From assembly GCA_030710605.1 (NCBI GenBank), contig CP092879.1:48977946-49041945 (forward strand): a stretch of DNA of 64,000 nucleotides, read 5' to 3'. Below the pieces are notes generated by a model, which saw only the letters and a list, made by a program, of their open reading frames with translations, was not told the DNA's origin and did no database searches. The translations under genes and the position numbers were made by a program. Below are positions 20,501 to 31,503 of the stretch, one piece after another. The stretch's first letter is position 1, and each line of letters begins with the position of its first letter. Source of the DNA: Cordylochernes scorpioides (lineage: Eukaryota; Arthropoda; Arachnida; Pseudoscorpiones; Chernetidae).

Positions 20501-20646
20501 TCCCCTGAAGAAGATCCAATCTACATCACGGAGTATTTATTAGAAGATGATAGCATAGATCCTGAAAATGCAGTCGTTGCTATGAACATGCAATTGTCAC
20601 ATGATCGAATCGCTTCAAAATATGATTCTGTCATGATGTGGTCTGG
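20501..20646 (+). CDS. Metalloprotease exon 7 (catalytic domain)
   Basis: Acceptor tttgtttcag, donor TGG|gtaagt, enters phase 0, leaves phase 2 (residues 205-252 plus two bases). It holds the long helix region EYLLEDDSIDPENAVVAMN and ends YDSVMMWSG, equivalent to the YD.a.lltg strand that precedes the zinc site in M12B enzymes. Confidence 0.85.
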
Positions 20647-20825
20647 GTAAGTCTTTACTTGAAATCTCTTCATTGACAATATGCAGACATTTGTCTTTGA
20701 TTTTTATACCTTCAATTCAACTTTTAATCTTTCAGAATGATTGCCTTTTTAAAGATAAAGAACGAATTTAAACGATTACTTTTAACATATGTGTGAAATT
20801 TCTACAAATACAGATATATCTTTAA

Positions 20826-21048
20826 TTAAAAAGGCATATATTGGATCAAAATATCATTTATTTTACCAATATATCAGTTGGCTGAACGCCAGCCTTTATC
20901 AAGGTATTAAAAAAATTTAAAGTGTGTCAACAACAAGTGTGACACACTTTAAAATGTTATAACACCTTGATAAAGGTTGGCGTTCAGCCAACTGATATAT
21001 TGGTAAAATAAATGATATTTTGATCCAATATATGCCTTTTTAATTAAA
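20826..21048. mobile_element. Foldback element M6, complete copy
   Basis: Long arms begin aaaaaggcatatattggatc and close with the reverse complement; ttaattaa-type sequence flanks both sides. Nested inside is a shorter palindrome around gtgtgtcaacaacaagtgtg. Confidence 0.8.
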
Positions 21049-21288
21049 GATTTATTTATGGATTGCTCTATTTTCAATACAGATATATAATTTCGTTAAA
21101 TACCATCACCAAGAATAAAACTTCATGTTACAATATATATATTCAAATTCACAGCATACAATAGTTGTTAAGATGATGCATTAGAACGCTACCTGTTAGA
21201 AGAAAACTAAGAAAAACCTTCATGTTTCATTCTATATATTCAAAATCACAACAAACAATAGTTGTTAAGATGTTGCATTACCATGTCA

Positions 21289-21366
21289 TCTGTCATAAGA
21301 AATTTAAACTATTTTTGACACGTATTCTTTTATAAATAAACATTTTCTACTGCCCTAACTACAATG
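21289..21366 (+). repeat. MITE family M5 end fragment
   Basis: It contains aaactatttttgacacgtat and cattttctactgccctaact, the left-terminus landmarks of 2372-2726. Confidence 0.5.
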
Positions 21367-22382
21367 TTATGATAATTTAACAACAACATTCCTTTGTTGA
21401 CTTTTAAAGGGTTATATTGATTCATTCTGGAGTCTAAAGAGAGAAAATGCAAATGTTTATACTTGTAAATGCATCTGCTCTTTTGTTTTTTATATAATCT
21501 CTTTTTTGTATCCTTTGATATTCAATATTCTTTTAGCTAACGCGCCAAATAGGATTCGACTCTGCTGGGATGAAAGAACGTAGGTTGCGTCAGACGGTTT
21601 TGGTTTCGGTTTTGCTTTGATAATTTAAAAAAATGAGATTTTTGAGTCGTTACCATGCCTTCTACATGTCAAAACAGCAAGCAATGTTAAGTATAATATT
21701 GTTTATTACTTTTAATATGAGAAAATAAGAAAAGGATCATTTTATGTTGAATAGTTAGGAATACATATGCAGATATAAATTCATATTGAGGTACACACAC
21801 ATTTAGGCTTAAGTTTCTGTTCAATAAAATGTTGTTGAATCGTTCTTTGTTTATAATATTATTTCATAGATAAATAAGAATAAATTCTTTTATATTACAA
21901 AATGGAAGTAAAAATAAATAAGCAATCAGTTATATACAGTATTGGTGGTGAGAAAAAATAGCAGCTGAAGGTTTTCTAGGCATCTTTCTTTTTCAATCTC
22001 TTAACAGTAACTTTTCTGCTGAATTTTATAACTTCTATTATAATTATACAAAGCTATCCTCGATAGCAAAATGCTTCTGAATTGTCGAATTATGATAATT
22101 CCCATTAAAGCCATTTATTTTTTGAAATAAGATTGTTTAAAAAGTATTACTTGTCACTATTTTGAATTATTTATATTTTTCTGAAATTCTATCCATTTTA
22201 ATATTATTTATAGATTATGCAATGATTGTGTCAAAAATTAAAATATATTTTTGACTAAATTGAACCGCTACCGCTTTGCAAAATCGTCATTTTAAATATT
22301 GAACACCTTATGTGATTTGAGAATTCATTGTTTTTTTAATATTTGTTAATAAAATTATTTATTTTTGTGCTTTGTTTTTCAG
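21367..22382. other. Intron 7 remainder, nothing assigned
   Basis: AT-rich sequence without recognised repeats or frames. Confidence 0.4.
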
Positions 22383-22411
22383 GAGGGATCTTGATAGTGG
22401 AGATGCGTTGG
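22383..22411 (+). CDS. Metalloprotease exon 8 (29-bp micro-exon)
   Basis: Acceptor tttgtttttcag, donor TTGG|gtaagg. It enters in phase 2 and leaves in phase 1, coding about ten residues (R-D-L-D-S-G-D-A-L). The family has a grDl...G loop here between the Tyr-Asp strand and the G-A-C segment, so the micro-exon is needed to keep both frame and fold. Confidence 0.75.
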
Positions 22412-22463
22412 GTAAGGCTTTTTAAAAACACTATTCTATATATTTTTAAATTAACATTTATAT

Positions 22464-22628
22464 ACAGTAGAACCTCCCTTAAGCGGACACCTCTCTATAA
22501 AAGACAGTTTTCATTTTCAAAATTACCATTTTTACTATTTAGCAATTCTCAGGTAAGAGGACACCTCTCCCTTAAGGACACTTTAGCTCTGCAATTAGGT
22601 GTCCTTTACAGGAAGGTTATACTGTATT
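22464..22628. mobile_element. pogo/Tigger-like MITE (M1), intron 8
   Basis: ACAGTAGAACCTCCCTTAAG ... to ...ggaaggttatactgtatt. Its interior is in the opposite orientation to 17987-18161. Confidence 0.8.
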
Positions 22629-23410
22629 GATAATTTTGTGTCTATAGTTATATTTTCGTGTTATATCATTAAATTCATCTCAATATATATATTCCTAAAA
22701 CCTTATATAAGATATTCCCCTAATATACACACGATAAATAAATAAAATAATGAGATAGTTGGTAACAATCTGTTAGCATAACATCTCTTTATTGAGAGTC
22801 CCTCACATTAATCTTTTGATATATAAAAATGAAATCAAAGAGATTTTATGCAAATAGATTACAGCTTTCTAGCTAGAAATCCTATCTATTATTCAAAAGT
22901 TCTCTATACTTTACAACGTTTATATTCAATATTTTTTAAATAAGTATTTTTCAAACCAGAATTTGTGTTTTCTTTGTTTGTTTTTTTTTTCTTTACTCTT
23001 GAAGAATTCATCTTTAATCCTGTTAGACTAATACCAAAACAAAACTAAAACAAGAAAGCTTATTTAAAATTGTATTTGGCACAGAGAGTTCTCCCATTTC
23101 ATATTTTTCCAAGGCTTTGTGAAATGTGGAACATGTGGGTTGGGGAACAAAATATAATTTGAGTTTTCTATTTGTTGATTTTGCTTAGACTTTTTAAAGA
23201 TGCTGATTCCAACAATCATAATCAAACATTGATTTTATTGATATTTACCCGCACAAGAGGGTGAGAACAAATAAAAGAATAAAATTTATATAACAATAGT
23301 AAACAAAAATCCATATTCTTCTAATGGCTAGCGCCTATTTTTTTTTTTTTTTGTGATCTTACACACATACTCTGTGGGAATAATTAAGTAATTAAACTTA
23401 AAATACACAT
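22629..23410. other. Intron 8 middle, nothing assigned
   Basis: AT-rich; no recognisable features. Confidence 0.4.
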
Positions 23411-23591
23411 ACAGTAGAACCTCCCTGTAAAGAACACCTAATTGCAGAGCCAAAGTGTCCTTTAGGGAGAGGTGTCCTCTTACCGGAGAGTTACTAAATA
23501 GTAAAAATGGTAATTTTACAAAAAAAAAACTGTCCTTTGTAGATAAGTGTCCGCTATCGGGGTGTCCTCTAAAGGGAGATTTTACTCTATA
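23411..23591. mobile_element. pogo/Tigger-like MITE (M1), intron 8, second copy
   Basis: Ends acagtagaacctccctgtaa and ...aaagggagattttactctat; the right terminus is partly decayed. Confidence 0.75.
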
Positions 23592-23639
23592 ACACAATTC
23601 GGCCTCTTAGTTGAGAAGATATAAAGTATTGAGTAAAAT

Positions 23640-23775
23640 TAATCATGCCTCCAGGTAAAAGTGTATTTTCAAAACATTTTTATTCTCTAGCTTTCAGGCA
23701 CGGACACCCTTCTACAGGAGAAAACCTGGTATAATGTTTTGAAAAGACACTTTTCCTGGAGGCCTGATTAATTTG
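23640..23775. repeat. Foldback element related to 44618-44735
   Basis: attaatcatgcctccaggta at the left and tttcctggaggcctgattaa at the right are inverted, and ctagctttcaggcacggaca with cccttctacagg lies between. The 44618 copy reads in the other direction (ctgtagaagggcgtacgtgc then ccgaaagctag), a hairpin plus GAAAGC shape of the Penelope/hammerhead type, but the core departs from CUGANGA. Confidence 0.55.
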
Positions 23776-23857
23776 AATCGATATGGATACAAGGGATTAT
23801 TTTATAGAATATAAATGATTAATGATGATTGTAAGTTGATGAACTGTGTGTTTCTAG

Positions 23858-23966
23858 GAATCTCTATGGTTGGTGGAGCCTGCAGAAGAATCACCCATAG
23901 TGGCATAATTCATGATCAAGACGAATGGGAACAACACGATGTGTTAGGCCATGAACTAGGGCATCA
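23858..23966 (+). CDS. Metalloprotease exon 9 (zinc site, first half)
   Basis: Acceptor gtgtttctag, donor CA|gtaagt, enters phase 1, leaves phase 2 (residues 263-298 plus two bases). VGGAC then the stretch ending VLGHELGH gives zinc-ligand His294, catalytic Glu295 and His298. The third ligand is in exon 10, so the active-site motif is split by intron 9. The Gly/Ala preceding H294 and the upstream G-G-A-C match the M12B family. Confidence 0.9.
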
Positions 23967-24002
23967 GTAAGTATTAGAAAAACCTATTTTTTAACTATCT
24001 AT

Positions 24003-24150
24003 ACATAACACTATATCTATACATAACTATATCTATATATATCTATAACATAAATCATATCTATACATAACACTATATATATACATAACTATACCTATAT
24101 ATATCTCTCTATAACATAAATCATATTTAAACATAATTTCAATCTATACA
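24003..24150. repeat. Low-complexity (atctatacataac)n tract
   Basis: Irregular repeats of atctatacataacactata occur downstream of exon 9. Confidence 0.6.
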
Positions 24151-24316
24151 TAACTATATACTTCATAGTTGAAGGTTCAACTATTGTAGTTCATTCTTCT
24201 TCATCATCATCACGTTTGTACTGGAATGATGAACAAAAATGCATTCTTACAAGAGGAGGAATATTATTTCTAAGAAGGAAAAAAGATAACGCAGCGACGA
24301 GATTCTTTATTAAATA

Positions 24317-25240
24317 CTAGACGAATGGCCCGGGCAACGCCCGGGGTTTACCCGAGTGCGAATATAATTTAAAAACGTTGTCTTGGGTGGTCGCTATAGA
24401 CAGGGTGGTCTGTATAGACAGGTGGATGTATCACACAGCAGTGCGAATATAATTTAAAAACGTTGTCTTGGGTGGTCGCTATAGACAGGGTGGTCTGTAT
24501 AGACAGGTGGATGTATCACACAGCTGATAACAGGGTTGTCTAGAGTGGTCGCTATTGGCAGGGTGGTCTGTATAGACAGGTGGATGTATCACACTGCTGA
24601 TAACAGGGTTGCCTAAGGTGACCGCTATAGACAGGGTGGTCTGTATAGACAGGTGAATGTAACACACTGATGATGACAGGGTTGCCTAAAGTGCCCGCTA
24701 TAGACAGGGTGGTCTGTATAGACAGGCAGCTGATAACAGGGTTGTCTAGAGTGGTCGCTATGGTCAGGGTGGTCTGTATAGACAGGTGTATGTATCACAC
24801 TGCTGATAACAGGGTTGCCTAAAGTGACAGCTATAGACAGGGTGGTCTGTATAGACAGGTGAATGTAACACACTGATGATAACAGGGTTGTCTAGAGTGG
24901 CCGCTATAGACAGGTGTATGTATCACACAGCAGATAACAGGGTTGTCTAGAATGGCCGCTATATACAGGGTGGTCTGTATAGACAGGTGGATGTATCACA
25001 CAGCTGATAACAGGGTTGCCTAGAGTGACCGCTATAGACAGGGTGGTCTGTATAGACAGGTGGATGTATCACACAGCTGATAACAGGGTTGTCTAGAGTG
25101 GCCGCTATAGACAGAGTGGTCTGTTTATACAGGTGGATGTAGCACACTGCTGATAACAGGGTTGTCTAGAGTGGCCGCTATAGACAGGTGTATGTATCAC
25201 ACAGCTGATAACAGGGTTGTCTAGAGGGGGGCAGGGAGGC
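24317..25240 (-). mobile_element. Helitron 3' end with 73-bp minisatellite
   Basis: On the minus strand the element ends in a GC hairpin (gcccgggcaacgcccgggg on the plus strand at 24330-24350) then CTAG|T at 24320-24316. Rightward it passes into about 12 copies of a 73-bp unit (gataacagggttgtctagag, cgctatagacagggtggtct, gtatagacaggtggatgtat). Its first two copies also repeat the adjoining Helitron segment gtgcgaatataatttaaaaa, so the array expanded from inside the Helitron. The 5' end is not located. Confidence 0.7.
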
Positions 25241-25334
25241 CACGTGTTCGCTGGCAGCCAATGGGCGCGCATTCTATCCGTGAGCTTCAGACATACAGAC
25301 ATACAGACAGAATAAGGCAAATATATAAGTAGAT

Positions 25335-25510
25335 ATTGCCACGTGGAAAAATTAGGGAAGACCAACTTCGGGATGAGACAACAATTTATTTCAGGCAAGA
25401 ACAACAAACAAACTATGAGTGAAAACAAAAGATAAGCAAAGGAGGGAAGTGCACAGAGTCTAGCAAAATATAAACATAAAAAAATAATACTCTGCTAAAA
25501 CAATAAATAC
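25335..25510 (+). repeat. Repeat shared with 27983 and 43905 (LTR-like 5' end)
   Basis: tgccacgtggaaaaattagg, acttcgggatgagacaacaa and aaaagataagcaaaggaggg recur in order at 27983-28140 and partly at 43905-43960. It starts TG, so it may be the left end of an LTR. Confidence 0.5.
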
Positions 25511-25688
25511 TTTGTTACAATATATAATCTTGGCTAATAAATTGTTTTGATGCATTTTTAAAGATAGAGGTGCATCCTTGTTCCTTTTTCCAAAATCACT
25601 TTATTAAGTACCGCTCAAAAAGAGCAACCTAGTTTATGATAATTGAAACAATGAACAATATGTGAAGGTTATTCAAATATTTAAAAAA

Positions 25689-25775
25689 AAAAGTCCAACC
25701 TGGGATTTGATCTCGGTTCATGGCTATCGGGAATCGAGGGTGTTACCTACTCGTCCACCGACTCTCCAAGAGGTG
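25689..25775 (-). repeat. tRNA-like SINE head
   Basis: On the minus strand a TCGGTGGACGAGTAGG box-A-like segment and GAGATCAAATCCC box-B-like segment are correctly spaced. The flanking GC-rich stretch 25850-26040 may be its body or an LTR; it is not recognised further. Confidence 0.45.
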
Positions 25776-26139
25776 TATCTTTTAGTACATATATGTCATA
25801 ATATATATTCTTCCAGTAATAATAAAGCCAACCTACAGGCAGCCCAGAGAGAGACGGGAGGGTAAAGTCCGGTCACTTAAGACACCAGTGACATTCCAAG
25901 GGCGACCACTGGGGTCCGTCAGTTAACACCTCGGGACTTTTAAGAGAGTTGGGGATTGTGGTGCGACACGAACGGCCGCCCGGTTGTGCCGGTCCCGTCT
26001 CTTTCTCTCTATCTGGTTGCCTGGGTTCCTCTTTTACCTTGTGGTGTGTTTATTTCCCCACCTTTCATACTACATATACATATTCAATTTTCCATAAGCA
26101 TATATAGTTCATTGATAATTTAAAATTGCTCTGTTTCAG

Positions 26140-26262
26140 GTTAGGCGCTAAACACGATGAATTAACAAGCTGTCATGGAGAAGAAAAAATCATGGCAGAA
26201 GTATCCAATGGTGAATTGGAATGGTCAGAATGCTCAGAGGAATATATATCATCCTATATCAA
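26140..26262 (+). CDS. Metalloprotease exon 10 (third zinc ligand, Met-turn)
   Basis: Acceptor ctctgtttcag, donor CAA|gtaagt, phase 2 to phase 2 (residues 299-339). LGAKHDE supplies Gly301, the third zinc ligand His304 and the Asp305 diagnostic of reprolysins. CHGEEKIMA contains Met-turn Met317, with Lys where most family members have Cys before Ile-Met. LEWSECSEEY is the conserved fS.CS..y motif before the last helix. Confidence 0.9.
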
Positions 26263-26429
26263 GTAAGTATAGATAAATTCACAGATAAATGTCAATCTGA
26301 TTTATAAAAACTGGATAAAAGGACCCTTAACCTTTATAAAATCAAGTACTCTGTTTAAAACAGACCTCGAAAAGAGAACAGTATCGTTCAATGTTAATGA
26401 TGAAATTTTTCAATGTAACCTAAAAGTAT

Positions 26430-27345
26430 TTGTAAAAAATAGTACAAAAGGGAAATTGTGTACCTGAATCAGGTGGGTAAATTAAGAAAAAGGCATCTCC
26501 TGATTGTACAACTAAAATTTGGTGATGGCTTGCTTTGAAAAAATAGTACAAAAGTAAATCTGTACTGGGATCAGGTGGATAAATTAATAAAAAGGCATCT
26601 CTTGATCGTATAACTAAAATTTGGTGATGGCTTGCTTTGAAAAAAATAGTACAAAGTGATACTGTACTGGGATCAGGTGGGTAAATTAAGAAAAAGGCAT
26701 CTCTTGATCGTATTACTAAAATTTGGTGATGGCTTGCTTTGAAAAAAATAGTACAAAGTGATACTGTACTGGGATCAGGTGGGTAAATTAAGAAAAAGGC
26801 ATCTCTTGATCGTATAACTAAAATTTGGTGATGGCTTGCTTTGAAAAAAAATTGTACAAAGTGATACTGTACTGGGATCAGGTGGGTAAATTAAGAAAAA
26901 GGCATCTCCTGATTGTACAACTAAAATTTGCTGATGGCTTGCTTTTGAAAAATAGTACAAAAGTAAAATTGTACTGGGATCAGGTGGATAAATTAATAAA
27001 AAGGCATCTCTTGATCGTATAACTAAAATTTGCTGATGGCTTGCTTTTAAAAAATAGTACAAAAGTAAAATTGTACTGGGATCAGGTGGGTAAATTAATT
27101 CAAAAAAGGCATCTCTTGATCGTTTAACTAAAATTGGCTGATGGCTTGTTTTGAAAAAATAGTACAAAAGTAAAATTGTACTGGGATCAGGTGGATAAAT
27201 TAATTTAAAAAGGCATCTCTTGATCGTATAACTAAAATTTGCTGATGGCTTGCTTTGAAAAAAATAGTACAAAGTGATACTGTACTGGGATCAGGTGGGT
27301 AAATTAATAAAAAGGCATCTCTTGATCGCAAGCCATCAGTAACTT
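26430..27345. repeat. ~101-bp minisatellite in intron 10
   Basis: About nine copies of a unit with tactgggatcaggtgggtaa, aaaaaggcatctcttgatcg and aaatttggtgatggcttgct. The long minus-strand frame through it is a by-product of the repeat. Confidence 0.9.
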
Positions 27346-27597
27346 TTAGTTGCACGATTAGAAAATTCCTTTTTCTTTTTTTCCTGAAAGTATTTGTTTA
27401 GGTCATCTATATAAAGATGGATAATGGATAAAAATTAATTATTTATTTTGATATATATCATTAGTAGATATTTGTGTGACTACAATTAAGATTATGATGA
27501 TAGAAAAAATAAAGAATATAGATAACCAAATGGGATTCATAACCTGAAATTTCTGGTCGTTTGGTTAGTCTAATTTCGAGAATTGACTTTATAAATA

Positions 27598-27848
27598 CAG
27601 TGGTACCTCGACATACGAGCGCCCCAACATACGAGTTTTTCGAGATACGAGCCGACGAGCAAGTGATTTTTTGCTTTGAGTTACGAGCGAAATTCGAGAT
27701 ACGAGTTCGGTTCGGTAGTGTTGAAGATATTAATCTGTGATTTTAAATGGGAATTTTGTATGGGGAAATTTGCTTCGAGATACGAGTAATTCAAGATACG
27801 AGCAAGGTTGCGGAACGAATTAAACTCGTATGTCGAGGTACCACTGTA
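27598..27848. mobile_element. TcMar-Tigger-like MITE
   Basis: Inverted ends CAGTGGTACCTCGACATACG and its complement, flanked by TA on both sides. The interior repeats tacgag and cgagatacgag. The terminus is the classical Tigger-type sequence. Non-autonomous, 251 bp. Confidence 0.85.
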
Positions 27849-27982
27849 TATATATATTCTTAAATATTGATGAGTATTTCTAAGAAAAAATGATATCCAG
27901 AAAAGAGCTTCTTGCAATAGCGTTCAATTATGGTCGGCTATCTATTCATCATCTAACTTAGGCTTCAATTCAAATTTGTATA

Positions 27983-28800
27983 ATGCCACATGGAAAATTA
28001 GGAAAAACAAACTTCGGGATGACACAGCAATTTATTTAAGGCAAGAGCAAACTATGAATGATAAACAAAAGATAAGCAATGAGGGAAGTTTACAGAGTAG
28101 CAAAATATAAACATAAAAAATGATACCCTGTTAATAAAATAATAAATACTTTGCTACAATATTTTAATATGTAGTATAATATATAATATATTATGTAGTA
28201 TATTTTATATTGTAATATAATAAGACTGTATCAACATATCTTATAATTAGTTAAGTTAGAGTCAATAGTTTATAAGTTCACACACATACCCTTCTATTAA
28301 AATGTACACTGCTCTTATTTGCTGCCACCCCCATATTTTGTATGATATGCTCTCTATCTTTATTAATATAACCTGTATTCTCCTTATTTGTATTTAAACT
28401 CAAAATGATGACGTCCAAATAAAAACAGCTAAAGAGTAGGTTGGGGACAGCTAAGAGGTAAAGTCAAAGGACATGACACGCCCCTGAAGGGCCCCCTTTC
28501 GGGGCTTTTTATAGGCGATCGCGCTCCGGGGTAAACACAACAGTGTCAGCTCAGTGTGTGATACAGTGTGTGCATCTACGCAGGCCACTTCTGGCTCTCT
28601 CTCCTTGTCTCGGTGTTAGGCATCCAGGTTTGTTTCATGGTTTCCACCTCTGTCCCGTGGGCTGTCTCCAACCCGCATGGTGCTAACATCTGCCTCTGCT
28701 TCTTGCTGTCCGCGTGTGGGAAAATATCCTCAACACTTCGCCTCGCGTCTACGACTGCCAGTTTATTCTCACGTCATATTACTCTGGGTTACAACAGTAG
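27983..28800 (+). repeat. Possible solo LTR or retroelement fragment, GC-rich at right
   Basis: Begins tgccacatggaaaattagg (shared with 25335) and ends near ttacaaca. The right ~360 bp is GC-rich and has a TATA-like ctttttataggcgatcgc followed by transcribed-looking sequence. I could not find matching target duplications at the two ends, so the LTR reading is tentative. Confidence 0.4.
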
Positions 28801-28921
28801 ACCCGTTTAAGTCGAAAAGATCATTTGTAATATGACTATGTAAAAATATTATTTTTAGAATTGATGAATATTTATTTAAAATTACTAATATATATTTAAC
28901 CTATGTGTTTTGTTTCTGCAG

Positions 28922-29012
28922 TTCTCGTCGATCCTATTGTCTAAGAACCAAGAATGTACCTGATGGTCCTTTGATTCTGAATTCAAAAGAGGATTAAATG
29001 AAGGATTCAATG
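28922..29012 (+). CDS. Metalloprotease exon 11 (C-terminus and stop)
   Basis: Acceptor gtttctgcag; the coding part is 28922-28997, ending in TAA at 28995-28997. It gives residues 340-364, including the last cysteine (Cys346), and a short acidic tail ending SKED. There is no disintegrin domain. After the stop the exon runs 15 bases to a donor (ATG|gtaagt), so the 3' UTR is split by an intron; the stop is too near the junction to be expected to trigger nonsense-mediated decay. Confidence 0.8.
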
Positions 29013-29155
29013 GTAAGTTTGCAAATTAATTCATAAGGAAAATCGAATCTTTTAAATGTGTGATTATATAACGATGATTTATTTTTTATTTTTTTTTGAG
29101 AGATGAAACCTATATTTATTTTCAAGAAACAAGATCTCTCTCATCAGAAAGAATA

Positions 29156-29680
29156 TCTTCTATATATATAAAAATGAATGTTTGTATGTTTGTCTGTTTG
29201 TTTGTTGGTTTGTATGTCCGGTATACAAATTCGCAGTAGTTCACTAATTCAAACCAAAATTTCCATACATAGGTAAAAAAATACGGGGAAGACAATAGGC
29301 TATTTTAAAAAATATATAAATCAATTATTAAAACTATATATTTTAGTCAGAAAATGATGATGACGATATTGCTGTATCATGTTTGATTATTAGATACATA
29401 ATTATATCGGGAAAAATTCCAAAAAGCAGAGACCACGGGTGAAACCAGTTCATTATTTTGTACGCAGGAACAAAATTCTAACAGAAAAACATTCATTCGA
29501 GCAGAAAACAAAAGCCAGATCATCTTTCTATAAAAATATCGCTTCTCAGACACAAAGTTTGGAGCGGGACGTTGCACAAAAGTGACATCCACGGTGCCAA
29601 TTTATAATTGTAACGAATATTATTTGAATAAAAACATTTAATCGGGTAAAACCCGGGCGTTGCCCGGGTCATTCGGCTAG
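29156..29680 (+). mobile_element. Non-autonomous Helitron in the 3' UTR intron
   Basis: 5' TCTTCTATATATATAAAAATG after an A; 3' hairpin CCCGGGCGTTGCCCGGG followed by attcggCTAG and T. 525 bp without coding capacity; the termini resemble 16643-17141. Confidence 0.8.
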
Positions 29681-30557
29681 TATCCTATATAATAATACAC
29701 AGAGCACTTGAATATTAATTAAAAGATGTTGTTACTCTTGTGCTATGATTTTATATCATTTAAAATTATGACTGTAGAAAATTATGAAATATAGTAGTGC
29801 TTCCTATGACTATTAAATATTTTAGACCAGTTATATCTTAGACCAGTTTAACATCATTTAATGCTTTTCACATTCAGAGAAGACCATTTAGAAAGATCCA
29901 GAAAAAGATGGGTCATCAAATTATATTAATCAATGGACTTATAGGCCTGATGAATAATGGTAGAAGAAAGTATATGAAATATAAATTTATTATATCCATA
30001 AGGATTTTGAGAAAAAAAATTATAACAACATTGTTTTTGTTAGCAACAATAAAACCCACAAATTATAATTTCCTATATCACATATTAGATCATTAGCAGC
30101 AACACATAAAATGCTTTTCACATTCAGAGAAGACCATTTAAAAAGATCCAGAAAAATCCAGAGGATTCCACCTTACGACATATTAGATCAGTAAAAAATA
30201 TATTTCTAGGAATAAGTTACTTGTAAAAACATATTCCTAAATATTTTTGCCATGCAATTTAACCATTTTTGAGTATCTATGTGTTAGTCACTTTAATGTT
30301 AAACATTTAAATATTTAACTATTCTCTAATAAGTTTATACTCTTAATCATATTTTTAAGTATACTTCGATATAGAACTAATATAAATTAGTTATTATTCC
30401 TGTAGAAGGGTCGTTTATACCCGTTTATACCAGAAATTTTGAAGAAAGCTTTAAACGTAAACATTAAATATTAGATACTCATCCTTTGGTAATTTTATTT
30501 TTATATTAATTGTCAAGGATTTAAAATCGATAGAACTAATATGAAATTGCGTTTCAG

Positions 30558-30680
30558 GATGACTACGCAAGTTTTGAATATGTCAGAAGAAAATATATTA
30601 TAAATGCTTTTTTTTTTATTAAATATATTTCTGTTTTTTTCTAACTTGGTTATTTGAAAATAAAGATTTTCATTTTTTAT
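30558..30680 (+). other. Metalloprotease 3' UTR exon with poly(A) signal
   Basis: Acceptor ttgcgtttcag at 30557, then about 100 bases to AATAAA at 30659-30664. The exon is non-coding. The end position is an estimate from the signal. Confidence 0.55.
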
Positions 30681-30792
30681 TTATTTATTTTTATATGACA
30701 CTTTGATACACATAGAGGATGGAACCAATCAACGCATTTTCAAAATAATGAAAGAATTTCTACTGATATATAGCTAGCAATAAATATGTATA

Positions 30793-31423
30793 TGTGATGA
30801 TTTAAGACCATGGAATTGTTGTAAATAGTCCAGATATCTACTACCACATGTTCCACCACGTGACTGTATATAACTTCTTACTTACTGCAAATAGAAAGCC
30901 TCAACTAACATCAATCTGTACCGCATAAGAATCTAATAAAGTATAGCAACTGTACAGATAGAAGGAATGGAGACTAACAGGAGAAGATTAAGGTTAAAAC
31001 TAATCAGGCTTAGGTGAGAATAGAAGAAGGCCTAGCAAAAACCCAGTCCAACTTTTACGAGGTCGTGGCCCTCCTGGATAATAAAACTTTCCCCCCCTGT
31101 TTACGTCAGAAAAGGGCAGCGACCTGTTCGGACCCGCTCAGCTATAAAAAGGAGGTCCCGATCCTCAGTTAGCCAGTCCTTAGTTAGTCGTCGTTCCAGT
31201 TCCAGTGCACCGGACGCTCCGATCCAAGGTACACCCTTTCCTACCAGAATTCTCCTCATCCCATTCCTTCTTGACGTTCAGACGCTTCTTAGTGGAATCT
31301 CTGTTTGCTTATTTCACCTTTGGCCCAGCTGTGTCGCCTTCCACCACGACTGCACGGTAGAGTTGACATCGAGGTTCGTCTAGCATCAGGTAACACTGGT
31401 CCCAGAGGTCCCAAGATATCACA
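30793..31423 (+). repeat. 5' LTR
   Basis: TG...CA ends; TATA box gctataaaaagg at 31141-31152 on the plus strand, followed by the likely transcript start near 31165-31185. The 3' part is GC-richer. It is identical in length to the 3' LTR. Confidence 0.9.
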
Positions 31424-31503
31424 GACTCCCCCGTCCGAAGAGTCGACAGGATTGTGGACGCCAAGGTACAAGTACGCAAGTAGACCACTGTCTGTACAGA
31501 AAG

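Larger units (their letters stand above)
10272..30680 (+). other. Gene span: secreted M12B (reprolysin-like) metalloprotease
   Basis: Eleven coding exons plus one 3' UTR exon, all with GT-AG borders, join in phase to 1095 bases: 364 residues and a stop. The product has a ~20-residue signal peptide, a propeptide up to about residue 145, and a zinc protease domain with the HExxHxxGxxHD signature at 294-305 and Met-turn Met317. No disintegrin, Cys-rich or thrombospondin domain follows, so it is a compact secreted zinc endopeptidase. In the family, such short forms are known from arachnid venoms and arthropod saliva and gut; a toxin role here is possible but not shown. Introns total ~18 kb and are filled with repeats, yet every exon is intact. 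Confidence 0.85.

Noticed and set aside
24357..25240. CRISPR-like array of 73-bp units
   Set aside because: The whole unit is repeated without unique spacers, and the genome is eukaryotic; it is a minisatellite.
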